From positions 1 through 39,500 of the forward strand of contig CALCXM010000115.1 of the NCBI GenBank assembly GCA_937905825.1: 39,500 nt of DNA, read 5' to 3'. How positions within the stretch are numbered: the first letter of the stretch is position 1; every line of letters starts with the position of its first letter. The notes beneath the pieces were generated by a model. It made no database searches. It saw only the letters and a program-made list of their open reading frames with translations, and was not told the origin of the DNA. Below, piece after piece: positions 1 through 9,111 of this stretch. Source of the stretch: an uncultured bacterium. GTDB lineage: Bacteria > Planctomycetota > UBA1135 > GCA-002686595. The translations under genes and the position numbers were made by a program.

Positions 1-2651
1 ACTCTCACAGCACCCCGCTCGTGGTGCTTCCCAAGCTCGTCCCGCACGATCAATTGCAGTGTGCGCGTCGGGAACAAGCGCGCCTCGAAGTGGTGCCTGC
101 CAAGGGCGTACTCGCGTTCGATGAATTCCGTTCGAGCGAAGCCGTCCGCCTCGACGATGACCTGGATTGGGCCGGGCGTGAGTCCCGTTAACTCAAACTG
201 TCCATCGGTCGCCGCATTGAACGAATGGGCGGAACCACTCCCATTCAGCATGGGCGTGATGGTGAAGCTGGGAATTGCCTTGCCGGTGAGCGCATCGCGC
301 ACGGCCCCCTCCAACACAACCTTGTCCATGGCCACGGGGTCTAGGGCAATCAGCAAGTCCGTTTGTCCGGAACGAACCTTGGTGTCCACGCTTCGGCGTT
401 CCTCTCCTGGGAGGCTAGCTCGCAGCAAGAACTCGCCGTCGTAGAGTTGATCTAACTGAAAATTGCCCTGCTCGTCGCTGGTGCACTCATCGCGGCCCAA
501 GTGGTACTCCCATGTCGAGCGTCGACCTGCGTGGGTCGCGCCCACATTCACCTCCCGCACCCCCTCGATCCGGATGGTGATTCCTTGGGCGGGATCTCCA
601 CTCTCGTCCACGACCTGGCCCGCGATGATTCGTTCCGGATCGAGGCGGATCTCGATGGGAGTGTCGCTGCGGTCACTCACTTGGATCGGCTGCAGGACAT
701 GCACGGCATGGCCTTCATGCATGACGCCTAGTGCCTTGGGGGTGTCGGTGTGTGTGCTCGCATCGAGCAGGCCAGTGACAAGGAACTCGCCGCTTTCGTT
801 GCAGGTGAAAATTGGGCCGACTGTGTTCACGTTTCCCCAAGAAGGCCAGAATCGCACCTGGGCTCCGCTCGCGGGTTGACCTGTGGAGGTCCACACGCGA
901 CCGCGCAGGCTGGCTCCCATGTCGAGCACGAAGTCCTGGGAGACCTCGCCGGTCGGGCGGTACGCCCGTTGGATGAGGTACGGTGCCTGTTTGACTTCGA
1001 TGCTGCATTCCTCTCGCGCAAGGTGGCCAATCTCGTACGCACCCTTCTCATCTGTCGTCGTCTGCCCTTGGCTGCCGGCGAATGTGGTGACCCCGGGCAC
1101 CAGTGTCATGTCCCTGTCTGTTCGGCTATTCAAGCCATTGGTTACCACGACTTCCGCGTTCGCGATTAGCTGCTTGTCTTGGCCATAGACGACACCATGC
1201 ACCCGGCGCGCGGGAGCGAGGACAATCGTCAAGTTCTCCGCGGCAACATGAGCGGACAGCTTCCCGCGCAATCCGCGGAAACAAGCGAGGTCTGGCGTGT
1301 TCGCTTCGATGACGAAATCCGGGCCGAGGTGTTCGATGTGGAACCTTCCACTCGAGTCCGAGAGGACCGTTCGCTCTGGCTCGCCAGTCATGCGGGTCTT
1401 GGACCATCCGCTCACCATCGCTCCCGGCACCGGGCGGCCCTCTTGGTCGACAACGGTGCCTGAGAGCGGCCATCCAGAGCTAAGGACGAGCTCGAGTTGG
1501 ATCTCTTGACCTGCTTTAGTCGTTTGCCAAATCCACTTTAGAGCTGTGGGGGTTGTGGCGGTGACAGGGACCTGCAGCGAGCGGATACGGGTCCCTCCGG
1601 GGATGTCGAAGACGGCCAACCCTTCGTCGCCGGTCCGCAGGCTTACAGGATCGCCTTGCGCTTCCTTGGCAAAGTCGAGCACGACTTCGAATCCCACGGC
1701 AGGGCCTCCAGACTCGAGCAGGATCTTAGCTTTGACTTTGGCGGTCGACGTGGACGCAGGGACAGCCGTCGGGACAACCTCCCGGGTGCTTTCCGGTTGT
1801 GGGGTCAAGTCCCTTGCGCTCACTTGCGTGGAAACGGGAAGCGGCTGACGCTCTTCGCGAGCGACTTGCGTGCTCTCGGACTTTGCAAGGCCGTCCAAGG
1901 TGAACCAGCCCGCAAGCAGCACCATCGCCAGAGCACCGATGCCACCAGCCAGCTTCTTGGAAAGCACTGCCGTCCCTGCGCCCGCGGCGCCAATCCCTGC
2001 CGCGCCGCCCTTGCCCGCGGTCGACTGCGCCGCGCGGCGCAGCACTTCGGACCGCGCGCGGGCCAGCCCGCGGGAGTGCATGAACACCAGCGCAAAGCCC
2101 GTCGCCAAACCCGCGGGCAAGCTGCGGCGCAAACGCTCGAGGCCGCGATGCAAGCGCACCCGCAGGGCTCCTTGGGAAATCGCCAACTCTTCTGCCAGCT
2201 CACTCGCGTCGCGCTCTTCCAGCACCCGTCCCGCAACCACTTGCCGCATGCTCTCGGGCAACTCATCCACCGCTCGCGCAACCGCGGAGCGAAACTCCGC
2301 CGCACCCAAGGTCGCGAGTGGCGCTTCCACCTCCCGTTGACTCAAGCGCTCCGGCTCAATCGGCCGCGCGGCCATGCGTCGCTCCGCACTTGCCCGGTGA
2401 ACCAAAATCCCAAGCAGCCAAGGCCGCAAGGGTCGCCCCGTTTCAAAGGTCCCGGGCCGTTCCATCGCCGTCAGGAAGGTCGCCTGCACCAAGTCCGCCG
2501 CTTGATTCCGATCGGAACTCAGGCGCCGCGCCAGCCGTTCGAGATCAGGCGCGACCCGGTCGAAGACTTCCGCGAGGGCAGCCACGTCTCCTTCAGAAGC
2601 GAAGCGGCTGTACAGTTGTTCGAGAGTCTGTTCGAGCGTCGAGTTGGTCAT
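1..2651 (-). CDS. Membrane-tethered ECF-like sigma factor fused to carboxypeptidase-regulatory/CnaB-like repeats (partial, C-terminus beyond window)
   Basis: Read on the minus strand from the ATG at 2651, the frame stays open for 883 codons to the window edge, so the C-terminus is missing. Residues about 25-92 look like sigma region 2, with the typical core DRNQAADLVQATFLTA. Residues about 124-177 look like sigma region 4, with a helix-turn-helix around EERDASELAEELAISQGALR. A hydrophobic segment at about 234-252 (LAGGIGALAMVLLAGWFTL) should span the membrane. The remaining 630 or so residues hold repeated beta-sandwich units of the carboxypeptidase-regulatory/CnaB type, with hallmarks such as GTVVDQEGRPVPGAMV and GQVVDESGDPAQGITI. 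The predicted topology is a cytoplasmic sigma domain with a periplasmic sensor or adhesive region. It is divergent from a gene of the same architecture starting at 2886. The fusion is seen directly; regulation by cleavage or release is inference. Confidence 0.85.
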   Translation of the reverse strand, partial: MTNSTLEQTLEQLYSRFASEGDVAALAEVFDRVAPDLERLARRLSSDRNQAADLVQATFLTAMERPGTFETGRPLRPWLLGILVHRASAERRMAARPIEPERLSQREVEAPLATLGAAEFRSAVARAVDELPESMRQVVAGRVLEERDASELAEELAISQGALRVRLHRGLERLRRSLPAGLATGFALVFMHSRGLARARSEVLRRAAQSTAGKGGAAGIGAAGAGTAVLSKKLAGGIGALAMVLLAGWFTLDGLAKSESTQVAREERQPLPVSTQVSARDLTPQPESTREVVPTAVPASTSTAKVKAKILLESGGPAVGFEVVLDFAKEAQGDPVSLRTGDEGLAVFDIPGGTRIRSLQVPVTATTPTALKWIWQTTKAGQEIQLELVLSSGWPLSGTVVDQEGRPVPGAMVSGWSKTRMTGEPERTVLSDSSGRFHIEHLGPDFVIEANTPDLACFRGLRGKLSAHVAAENLTIVLAPARRVHGVVYGQDKQLIANAEVVVTNGLNSRTDRDMTLVPGVTTFAGSQGQTTTDEKGAYEIGHLAREECSIEVKQAPYLIQRAYRPTGEVSQDFVLDMGASLRGRVWTSTGQPASGAQVRFWPSWGNVNTVGPIFTCNESGEFLVTGLLDASTHTDTPKALGVMHEGHAVHVLQPIQVSDRSDTPIEIRLDPERIIAGQVVDESGDPAQGITIRIEGVREVNVGATHAGRRSTWEYHLGRDECTSDEQGNFQLDQLYDGEFLLRASLPGEERRSVDTKVRSGQTDLLIALDPVAMDKVVLEGAVRDALTGKAIPSFTITPMLNGSGSAHSFNAATDGQFELTGLTPGPIQVIVEADGFARTEFIEREYALGRHHFEARLFPTRTLQLIVRDELGKHHERGAVR

Positions 2652-2885
2652 GGCACAGGGAGTGGGGACGAGGGCGCCGGGCGTTACCGGGTTCCCACGG
2701 ATTTTCTGAAAGACTCTCCGACCCGCGAGGATTCGCCAAGGGCTCCCCCAGGATTTGTGGCCTGGAAGCGCCCCGAAGCCAACATTCCACGGGGCCTGCT
2801 ACCCTGCTTGCAGGATTCTCGGGGGATCTGCAGAAAACTTCGGAGAATCCCCAACACTCCTGGCGCTGCTGCATGCCCTAGGCAA
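2652..2885. promoter_or_regulatory. Shared divergent promoter region with an 8-bp inverted repeat
   Basis: These 234 bp separate the starts of the two divergent sigma-fusion genes. A perfect inverted repeat, GGATTCTC at 2813-2820 and GAGAATCC at 2843-2850, has a 22-nt spacer and lies close to the rightward start. The element GGATT also recurs at about 2699, 2729, 2752 and 2813 on the plus strand. It could be an autoregulatory site for one of the two sigma domains. No convincing -35/-10 pair was identified. Confidence 0.4.
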
Positions 2886-5800
2886 ATGGAAGCTGTACCC
2901 AAAGCAATGGAACTGGAAGCGCTGCTCGCGGAGAGCGAGTGGATCGGAGCCCTGGCCGGGAGGCTGGTGAGGGACGTGCATGGCGCGGAGGATTTGGCTC
3001 AGGAGACGCGGCTGGCGGCGCTTCGGCATCGGCCTGGGGGGCAGACCTCCACGCGACCGTGGTTGGCCACGGTGGCGCGCAACGGCGCGCGCTTGTTGCG
3101 CAGGTCCACGGGGACTCGCGAAGCGCGGGAAGCGGATCGGGCCAGGGAGCAGGCGGCGCAGGTCGGGCTTGCGCCTGAAGAGCTGCTGGCCAACTTGGAA
3201 AGCCAGCAGCGGGTTTCACGCTTGGTGCGTGAACTGCCGCCGGAACTCTGCGATGTGATTCTCTTGAGTTTCTACGAGGGCTTGTCGTCTGCGGACATCG
3301 GGAAGCTGCGGGAGATTCCCGCGGGGACCGTGAGGTGGCGCAAGAAGCAAGCACTCGAATTGCTGCGGGAACGGCTTGATGACCAACACGACGGGAAGCG
3401 CTCCGCTTGGTTGGCTGCCCTTGTTCCGCTTACTCGCCCGAGCTGGCGGAAGGGGACGAAGGTGGCTAGCGGCGGAGCGGGAACCGGAGGAATTCTTGCC
3501 ACCTGGATTGCCATGTCTACTGCATCAAAAGCTGTCGCTCTCGCTGTTCTACTCGCTCTGTGTTCCTTGCCGCTTTGGGGAGGAGGGGAAACGGCCCCGA
3601 TCACCGACCAGAAGTCGGTTGTGTTGGCGGATGGGAGCCAGCTTCCGATTGAAGCTGCGAAGGAAAAGCTCTTGGCCGATGCACTGCCGCTGCCCGCGAG
3701 TGCGGAGCGGGTTGAAGCACCCGTCGACGAAGCGCCCGGGCCGCAAGGGGTGGGACGGCCGGTGACTCGCGTGCAGTTGCGCGTGGTGGATGCCCAAGGT
3801 CGGCCGGTAGCCCGGGCCACGGTGACGCCCAGACTCTCCTACGAGCTGGAGCAAGCAAATGAGAGCGCGCTGCAAGACATCAGCCCCCTGCGCCTCTTGG
3901 CCCTCAAGGCAAAGTTGGTGCAGGTGACCGAAAGCGACGGAATGGCGCGCTGGGAAACGGATCTCTTGCAGGAGAGTGGTGTGGTCGACTTCGAAGCCGT
4001 CGGGGCGGACTACGCGGTGGGTTCTGTTTCGGAGGTGCTCGAGGTGGGGGCCGCGATGGACCTCGGAGACTTGACACTCGCGCCAGCCGGTTCCGTTGCC
4101 GGGCGTGTGCTCATGTCGGATGGCTCGCAAGCAGGACGTCACTTCGTGAAGCTGGCGCGCGGCAAGCCGCCAACGGAAGGCGCTGAGTTGTTGGCGTGGA
4201 CCATCGATTTCAATCCGACAAGCGTCGACACAAGTGTGACCGCCGCCGATGGTGCCTTCCGCTTCGTCGGGGTCGAGCCAGGCGAGTACTTCGTGTTCAC
4301 CCAAGCGCCGGACAACTCGGGACGTGTCGCGTCGGAAAGCTTCCAGGTGATCGCAGGAAAGCTTGTGGACGGAGTGCAACTGGTGCGTGCTGCTGATACA
4401 GCGAGCCCGCCGCGGGTCGTCGTCTTCGGAGCCGACGGGAAGCCCCTGGTCGGTGCCTACGTGAATCTCATCGGTTCCCAAAGGGGCCATGGCGGTACGG
4501 TGAACCGGGAGGGTGAGTGGAACTTCATGAACACCTACTCGCACTTCGCCGGGGGTCGGCTCGAAGTGAGCGACAACACGCTCCAACATCGGGGGCAGGT
4601 GATTGATCCGCTTCCCATGGAGCCGCAAACGATCGAGGTGCACCTGGTGGTTGCGGAGCTGACCGAGAGGAAGGTTCAGGTGGTCGGTGCGAATGGGGAA
4701 CCCGTCGAGGAGTTCTCGATCACGATTGCGACGGCCGAAGGAGCGCGGACTTGGCAGGCGCAAGGCAACGCGGCTTCCTTGCAGTTGCCCGCCTATCCCG
4801 GGGCAACGTTCAAGTGCATCGTGAGAGCCCGTGGCTTCGAGGAGAAGACCCTCGACGACATGAGGAGCTTTGCCCTGCCAGAGGAGTGGTCCATTCAAGT
4901 GAACCCATTGACGGGGATTCGCGGCCGGGTGGTGCGTGCTGGCGATCCGGTGGCCAAGGCGAAGGTCGTGCTGCAACGCCTAGTGACCGACAACCGCGTC
5001 CGAACGGGCGGGGATGAGGTGACGCGCATCGAGGGCCAAGTGGATCAAGGGATCACGGGGAAGGACGGAGAGTTCATGGTCTTCGCGCCCGATGCGGGTG
5101 ACTACGTGCTCTCGATCAGCGCTTCCCGATCGGTGGATGCCGTGCTGGACTTGGGAGAACTGTCGGGCTTGGATGCGATCGATCCCCTGCTGGTTGAACT
5201 CAACAAGGGTGGGGAGCTGCGGGGCAGCGTGCGTGATCCCAACGGAGACTTGGTCCCCGGGGCCTATCTGGTGCTCAGCCATCCTTACCATGACTTGATT
5301 CGCAAGCGCTCTGGGAAGGACGGTAGCTATCGCTTTCGCAAGGTTCCCCAGGGCAACTGGTACTTGCGCCAAGTGTCGAGCTTCGAAGAGACCTTCATCA
5401 TGGGGAATCGCAACGTGCCGGAGGGTTGGGAGTATCCAACGAACTGCCACGTTGTCGCTGGAGAGGTCAGCACCTTCGATCTCGATCTAGCGCCGGAAGC
5501 GGGCGCCTACGTTGGCGGGTATTGGAGCGCGCTTGGAGCCGAGGATTCCGTTTGGACTGCCGAACTCAGCTGCGGCGGTTGGGGATCAAACCGACTCGAT
5601 CCATTCCTAAAGCGCTGGCAGTCCCAAGTGGAGCTGCAGGCGGGAGAGGAGTTCCGCATCGATGCCGCCGCTGGCCGCGAATACTCCCTGGCGATCCAAC
5701 AAGCGAACAATGGATCGGTCTTGCGCAGAACCGTCGAAGCAGATGAACTGCCGCTCGTCATCAGCCGCGAGTTCGCCTTTGCGCAGCTCGAGTTGCAGGC

Positions 5801-6032
5801 GCCCGCGAGTCAGTCCACCCGTGCCAGCACGGGCCAACTCTACCTGACCTGGGCGGAGGGCAAATGGACGTTCAACCGCAGCTTGCAACCGGATGAGCAG
5901 GGACGCTATGGCCCGCTCTTGGTTCCTGCCGGGAGCATGCACGTCTCCTGGGAAGTCCTCGGGCAAGAGGCGTGGGGAGAGCTGCAGCTAGAGCTCGAGC
6001 CGGGCGAAGAACGCCTTCAATCCTTGGAGTAG
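2886..6032 (+). CDS. Membrane-tethered ECF-like sigma factor fused to carboxypeptidase-regulatory/CnaB-like repeats
   Basis: The protein is 1048 residues from the ATG at 2886; an in-frame ATG at 2907 is equally possible, and neither has a clear ribosome binding site. The reading frame is open further upstream, but that part overlaps the divergent gene and is rejected. Residues about 11-75 resemble sigma region 2 (VHGAEDLAQETRLAAL, RPWLATVARN). Residues about 108-165 resemble region 4 (LPPELCDVILLSFYEGLSS, then a helix-turn-helix ending near GTVRWRKKQALELL). A transmembrane stretch follows at about 213-232 (SKAVALAVLLALCSLPLW). The rest carries several beta-sandwich repeats such as LRVVDAQGRPVARATVTP and GSVRDPNGDLVPGAYLVL. 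It is a paralogue, by architecture, of the divergent gene at 2651. The domains are seen; signalling to the sigma domain across the membrane is inferred. Confidence 0.88.
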   Translation: MEAVPKAMELEALLAESEWIGALAGRLVRDVHGAEDLAQETRLAALRHRPGGQTSTRPWLATVARNGARLLRRSTGTREAREADRAREQAAQVGLAPEELLANLESQQRVSRLVRELPPELCDVILLSFYEGLSSADIGKLREIPAGTVRWRKKQALELLRERLDDQHDGKRSAWLAALVPLTRPSWRKGTKVASGGAGTGGILATWIAMSTASKAVALAVLLALCSLPLWGGGETAPITDQKSVVLADGSQLPIEAAKEKLLADALPLPASAERVEAPVDEAPGPQGVGRPVTRVQLRVVDAQGRPVARATVTPRLSYELEQANESALQDISPLRLLALKAKLVQVTESDGMARWETDLLQESGVVDFEAVGADYAVGSVSEVLEVGAAMDLGDLTLAPAGSVAGRVLMSDGSQAGRHFVKLARGKPPTEGAELLAWTIDFNPTSVDTSVTAADGAFRFVGVEPGEYFVFTQAPDNSGRVASESFQVIAGKLVDGVQLVRAADTASPPRVVVFGADGKPLVGAYVNLIGSQRGHGGTVNREGEWNFMNTYSHFAGGRLEVSDNTLQHRGQVIDPLPMEPQTIEVHLVVAELTERKVQVVGANGEPVEEFSITIATAEGARTWQAQGNAASLQLPAYPGATFKCIVRARGFEEKTLDDMRSFALPEEWSIQVNPLTGIRGRVVRAGDPVAKAKVVLQRLVTDNRVRTGGDEVTRIEGQVDQGITGKDGEFMVFAPDAGDYVLSISASRSVDAVLDLGELSGLDAIDPLLVELNKGGELRGSVRDPNGDLVPGAYLVLSHPYHDLIRKRSGKDGSYRFRKVPQGNWYLRQVSSFEETFIMGNRNVPEGWEYPTNCHVVAGEVSTFDLDLAPEAGAYVGGYWSALGAEDSVWTAELSCGGWGSNRLDPFLKRWQSQVELQAGEEFRIDAAAGREYSLAIQQANNGSVLRRTVEADELPLVISREFAFAQLELQAPASQSTRASTGQLYLTWAEGKWTFNRSLQPDEQGRYGPLLVPAGSMHVSWEVLGQEAWGELQLELEPGEERLQSLE

Positions 6033-6048
6033 TCCGCGCTTGCCGCGA

Positions 6049-7305
6049 CTAGAACTCGCTAACGTCGGTCGGCGACGGTTTCGCTTGTCGCGCTTCGCTG
6101 GGAAGGGCAGAGGCGATCGAGTCCACGTCCGGGGGAAGGGCTTGCTGTGTTCCGAGTTCGCCATCGCCCGTTTCCAGGTTCCGCATCGACTGCGCGACCT
6201 TGGATGGCTTCGCTGTGGCCCGCATCCAACGGATTTCATCGGGGTTCCCGGCGACAATTAGCAGGTCACCGGCGCGCATGTCGAGGGAACCTCGTGGGGG
6301 AGTGTGCGGCACTTCCCCCTTGCGTTCGAGGGTGACAAACGAGACGTGGGCGGTTTCCTTTCTGCCGCAATCGGAAAGGGTGCGTCCGCAGAGGGCGGAG
6401 CCGGTTTCGATCTTGATCTCAGCGAGCACCACTGGACTTTCCGAGCAGGTTGTCGCGGCTAAGAAGTCGGCCACATTGGGGCGCGTGATCGTCGTTGCGA
6501 TCTCCATGCCGCCGAGGTGGAAAGGCGCGACCGTGCGTGTCGCTCCCGCCAAACGGAGCTTGCGAATCTCCTCGGGCCGTTCCGCCCGAGCGATGATCGA
6601 TAGTTCTGGACACAGCTGCCTAGCGCTCAGGGTCGCCACGATGTTTTCGCTTTCACGATTCATCGCGCACACCAAGTGGCCGGCCCGCTGGATGCCTGCT
6701 TGAAGCAAGACCTCGTCCTCGGTCGCGCTGCCTTGCACCACCGGGTAGCCCAGTTCCATGGCGACAGTGGCCGCGACAGGATCGCACTCGATCACCACGA
6801 ACATGGTCTCCGCAGCGGTCAGTTCTTCGCAGATGATGCGGCCCATGCGACCGAAGCCGCTGACGAGCACATGGCCTTCGAGTTTGTCGATGCGTGACTG
6901 CATACGTCGCCTCCAGGCGAGCTGATTGGTGACCATGGCCTGAACGACCAAGGCGAACGTGTAAGAAGCTGTGCCGATGCCGCCGACCATCAGCAACATG
7001 GTGAAGCGCTGACCGGGTTCCGAAATGCCCTCATCCCCGTAGCCGACGGTGGTGACCGTGACCAAGGTGAAGAAGAAGGCGCGCCAAAAGTCCCAGCCCT
7101 CGATCCACATCAGGCCAACGACGCCCAGGCCGAGAATGCCGCCGAGTAGACTGAGTGCCTTCACCAAACGGCGTCGGTTCTCGCCTGGAATATCAGGCGT
7201 GTGGGCGAGGTGGTGATCTCGGGTCATTGGGGCGCGGGAACAGGGTTCCATCGACGCCCGGGGCCCCTCGGCTGGAGGCGAGTCCTGGATCGGGGTGGGG
7301 AACAC
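6049..7305 (-). CDS. Two-TM potassium channel with cytoplasmic RCK (TrkA-N/TrkA-C) domains
   Basis: The 418-residue protein has one membrane helix at about 48-66, a pore loop with the potassium selectivity filter TVGYGD at 86-91, and a second helix at about 101-126. A cytoplasmic Rossmann-type RCK domain follows, with the nucleotide-binding motif GFGRMGR at 150-156 and the acidic end of beta-2 at VVIECDP. A TrkA-C-like domain (about 285-370, ending MRAGDLLIVAGNPDEI) and a low-complexity tail come last. This is the MthK-like ligand-gated K+ channel layout. Starts at 7251 or 7227 are possible, because the first 26 residues are proline-rich and lack family likeness. Its stop lies 16 bp from the stop of the convergent sigma-fusion gene. 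The ligand (Ca2+, nucleotide or other) cannot be read from the sequence. Confidence 0.9.
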   Translation of the reverse strand: MFPTPIQDSPPAEGPRASMEPCSRAPMTRDHHLAHTPDIPGENRRRLVKALSLLGGILGLGVVGLMWIEGWDFWRAFFFTLVTVTTVGYGDEGISEPGQRFTMLLMVGGIGTASYTFALVVQAMVTNQLAWRRRMQSRIDKLEGHVLVSGFGRMGRIICEELTAAETMFVVIECDPVAATVAMELGYPVVQGSATEDEVLLQAGIQRAGHLVCAMNRESENIVATLSARQLCPELSIIARAERPEEIRKLRLAGATRTVAPFHLGGMEIATTITRPNVADFLAATTCSESPVVLAEIKIETGSALCGRTLSDCGRKETAHVSFVTLERKGEVPHTPPRGSLDMRAGDLLIVAGNPDEIRWMRATAKPSKVAQSMRNLETGDGELGTQQALPPDVDSIASALPSEARQAKPSPTDVSEF

Positions 7306-7545
7306 GCCTTGTTTTCAGGGTGTTCGAGCCGCCTGGAAGCTGGACCGCGCCCGGAGGGGTTTCGGAGATGTCCGTGCGGATCCCCTGGCCGGGGAGCTGC
7401 AGACCCTCCCTAGGGGGAGCGGTGCTTGGTGTTGCAGGGCTGGTAGGGGTGCTGGCGCTCCGAGGGAAGGGCGAGGTCATTGGCGGCCGAACGTCGCCTT
7501 GTGTTGAGGCGTCCGCGCCAAGCCCTCCGAGCAGCGTCGCTCGCC

Positions 7546-8250
7546 CTAAAAGGTCCAGCCCAGGCTCACTCCGCCGTAGTGTTTGCTCCCTTGCTCCGCC
7601 AACACGAACCCGATCCGATGGTTCGGAGTCAGGGTGTAGTCGAGCATGTGGTGCAAGTTGTGTCCGTCGTAGCTCGATGTGCTCGCGAGGTCCTTCATCC
7701 AGCGAACTCCCATGCCTCCAATGCCGATCCATTCGTCATCGAACTCGCCGTAGGAGAGTCCGACGTAGGGAGCGAGCGAAATCGACGTGCCCGTTCGGAA
7801 GGACTTGGCCAGGGTCGTGTAGTAGGCGCGCCCGTTCGGCGTTCCGATGCGATCGGAGCTTGTACCGACCATCAACATGGGCGTGCTCTTCGTTTCGTCG
7901 ACGATGCGCCAGTTGGCCAACAGCCCAACATCGTCGTCCAGTGGGTTGTACTCCACGCCGAGGAAGGCCCCGGGCAGGATCGCGTAGGTAACGGTCATGC
8001 GGAACTCGGCGCGATCCACCGGGATGTCCGGGATGTATCGCAGGCCAATGTTCCACTTCGATTCTTGTCCTCCAGTGCCACGCACTGGAACCCCTTCACC
8101 GGGTCACAAAGGTCATGAAGGCACCGCCGATTCCGAGTCGAGCCAGTCGTCAGCTGTGTTTTCCTTTGGAATGACTTCAAAGGAAGTGGACTCCTGGGGC
8201 GGGGATGCCGCTTGGAGCAGGGGTAGGGCGGTCAGAATCGTGAAGAGCAT
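7546..8250 (-). pseudogene. Interrupted outer-membrane beta-barrel-like gene (two in-frame stops)
   Basis: An ATG at 8250 begins a signal-peptide-like sequence (MLFTILTALPLLQAASPP) that ends at TGA 8113-8115. In the same frame, a second TGA follows three codons on, after which an open stretch runs to the TAG at 7546-7548. This second part alternates aromatic and polar strands (LAPYVGLSYGEFDDEWIGIG) and ends in GVSLGWTF. A terminal Phe and an amphipathic last strand are typical of outer-membrane barrels. Between the two stops another frame reads IGGAFMTFVTR, which fits a barrel strand. Two compensating single-base shifts would therefore restore one protein of about 234 residues. This is either a true pseudogene or a pair of sequencing or assembly errors. 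A GTG at 8085 could start the barrel alone, but it would lack a signal peptide. Confidence 0.6.
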
Positions 8251-8654
8251 GGGGTAGTTTGCGGGCCGAGGATCGATCTGTCCAAGTTGTACGTGGGGTC
8301 TTTGGATTCGTGAGGTCAAGAATGCCTGGAGTCCCGCGTTGTTCCCTCCCCTGGATCGAACTCACAGCACGCGGAGGCAACCGACGGTGGACTTCAGGAT
8401 CAACTTGCGGCCCCGGCGGCTTTTTGGGATCGGGTGGGATCGCGGGTCTGGCTGTCCTCAATCCGGCCCACCGGGAGGGTGGAGATTGACGGGTCTCCAT
8501 CGCGGCTTCTCCCTCGGCCGAGGCTGAATTCCTTCAAGTCCGGAGATCCTGTGGGGCCCTCCTGACCCAGGCTGACCTGGCCTTTTGGTCCAAGGAAGGC
8601 CGATTCGAAGATTGGGCATGAGTTTTCAGCTCCCCCTTGCGATGTAGAGACTAG
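8251..8654. other. Intergenic stretch without recognised gene
   Basis: About 400 bases lie between the start of the broken barrel gene and the operator of the GntR/ABC operon. The open frames here are arginine- and proline-rich on both strands and look like chance frames of GC-rich DNA. No RNA gene, repeat or terminator was recognised. It presumably holds the promoters of both neighbours. Confidence 0.4.
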
Positions 8655-8676
8655 GTGATATAGTCCACCATATCAC
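8655..8676. promoter_or_regulatory. Operator dyad for the YtrA-like GntR regulator
   Basis: A perfect inverted repeat, GTGATAT (8655-8661) and ATATCAC (8670-8676), has an 8-nt spacer and lies 18 bp upstream of the GntR start. CTAG sits on both outer flanks (8651-8654 and 8676-8679). AT-rich GTGATAT-type dyads just upstream of the regulator are characteristic of autoregulated GntR/YtrA operons. The symmetry is seen directly; binding by the adjacent regulator is inference. Confidence 0.75.
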
Positions 8677-8694
8677 TAGCCCGCTGCTACCCAC

Positions 8695-9111
8695 ATGCAC
8701 ATCCAAATCCAACCCAGCGACGAGCTCCCGATCTACAAGCAGATCGTGCGGCAAGTTCGGGAGGGGATCGCTTCCGAGCGCATCTCCCCGGGGGAGAAAC
8801 TTCCCTCCCATCGCGAACTGGCCCAGCGCCTCGTCATCGCTCCCCTGACCGTCAAGAAGGCCTACGACCAGCTCGAGTTGGACGGGGCCATCGAGACGCG
8901 CAGAGGTCAAGGCACTTTCGTCACCGCCGCCCCGCCGGTCGCCAGCTTGGAAGATCGTCGCGAACGCTTGCGCACGGCCGTGCGCCGCTTGCTGACGGAC
9001 GCCTGGGCCAGCGGCATGTCCCTGGAGGAACTCCTCGGCCTGCTGACGGAAGAGCACGCCATCACTCACGCCGAGCGGCAATCGAACAGCACCGAGAAGG
9101 AATCCCTATGA
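8695..9111 (+). CDS. GntR-family transcriptional regulator, YtrA subfamily
   Basis: This 138-residue protein has an N-terminal winged helix-turn-helix (about 11-78). It opens with LPIYKQIVRQVREGIAS, has the recognition region LPSHRELAQRLVIAPLTV, and ends in the wing GAIETRRGQGTFV. Only a short helical tail of about 55 residues follows, in place of a large effector domain. That is the YtrA subfamily layout, usually found with ABC transporter genes. The TGA overlaps the ATG of the ABC ATPase by 4 bp, implying coupled translation. The dyad at 8655-8676 lies just upstream, so autorepression of the whole operon is likely. YtrA-type regulators often respond to envelope stress such as cell-wall antibiotics, but the inducer here is unknown. 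Confidence 0.93.
   Translation: MHIQIQPSDELPIYKQIVRQVREGIASERISPGEKLPSHRELAQRLVIAPLTVKKAYDQLELDGAIETRRGQGTFVTAAPPVASLEDRRERLRTAVRRLLTDAWASGMSLEELLGLLTEEHAITHAERQSNSTEKESL

Noticed and set aside
1656..2885. Extension of the rightward sigma fusion to an upstream start
   Set aside because: The frame is open, but it is antisense to the leftward sigma fusion, whose domains are clear, and the translation has no family likeness.
3549..4976. 475-codon minus-strand frame
   Set aside because: Antisense shadow of the beta-sandwich repeats; low-complexity His/Arg-rich translation without motifs.
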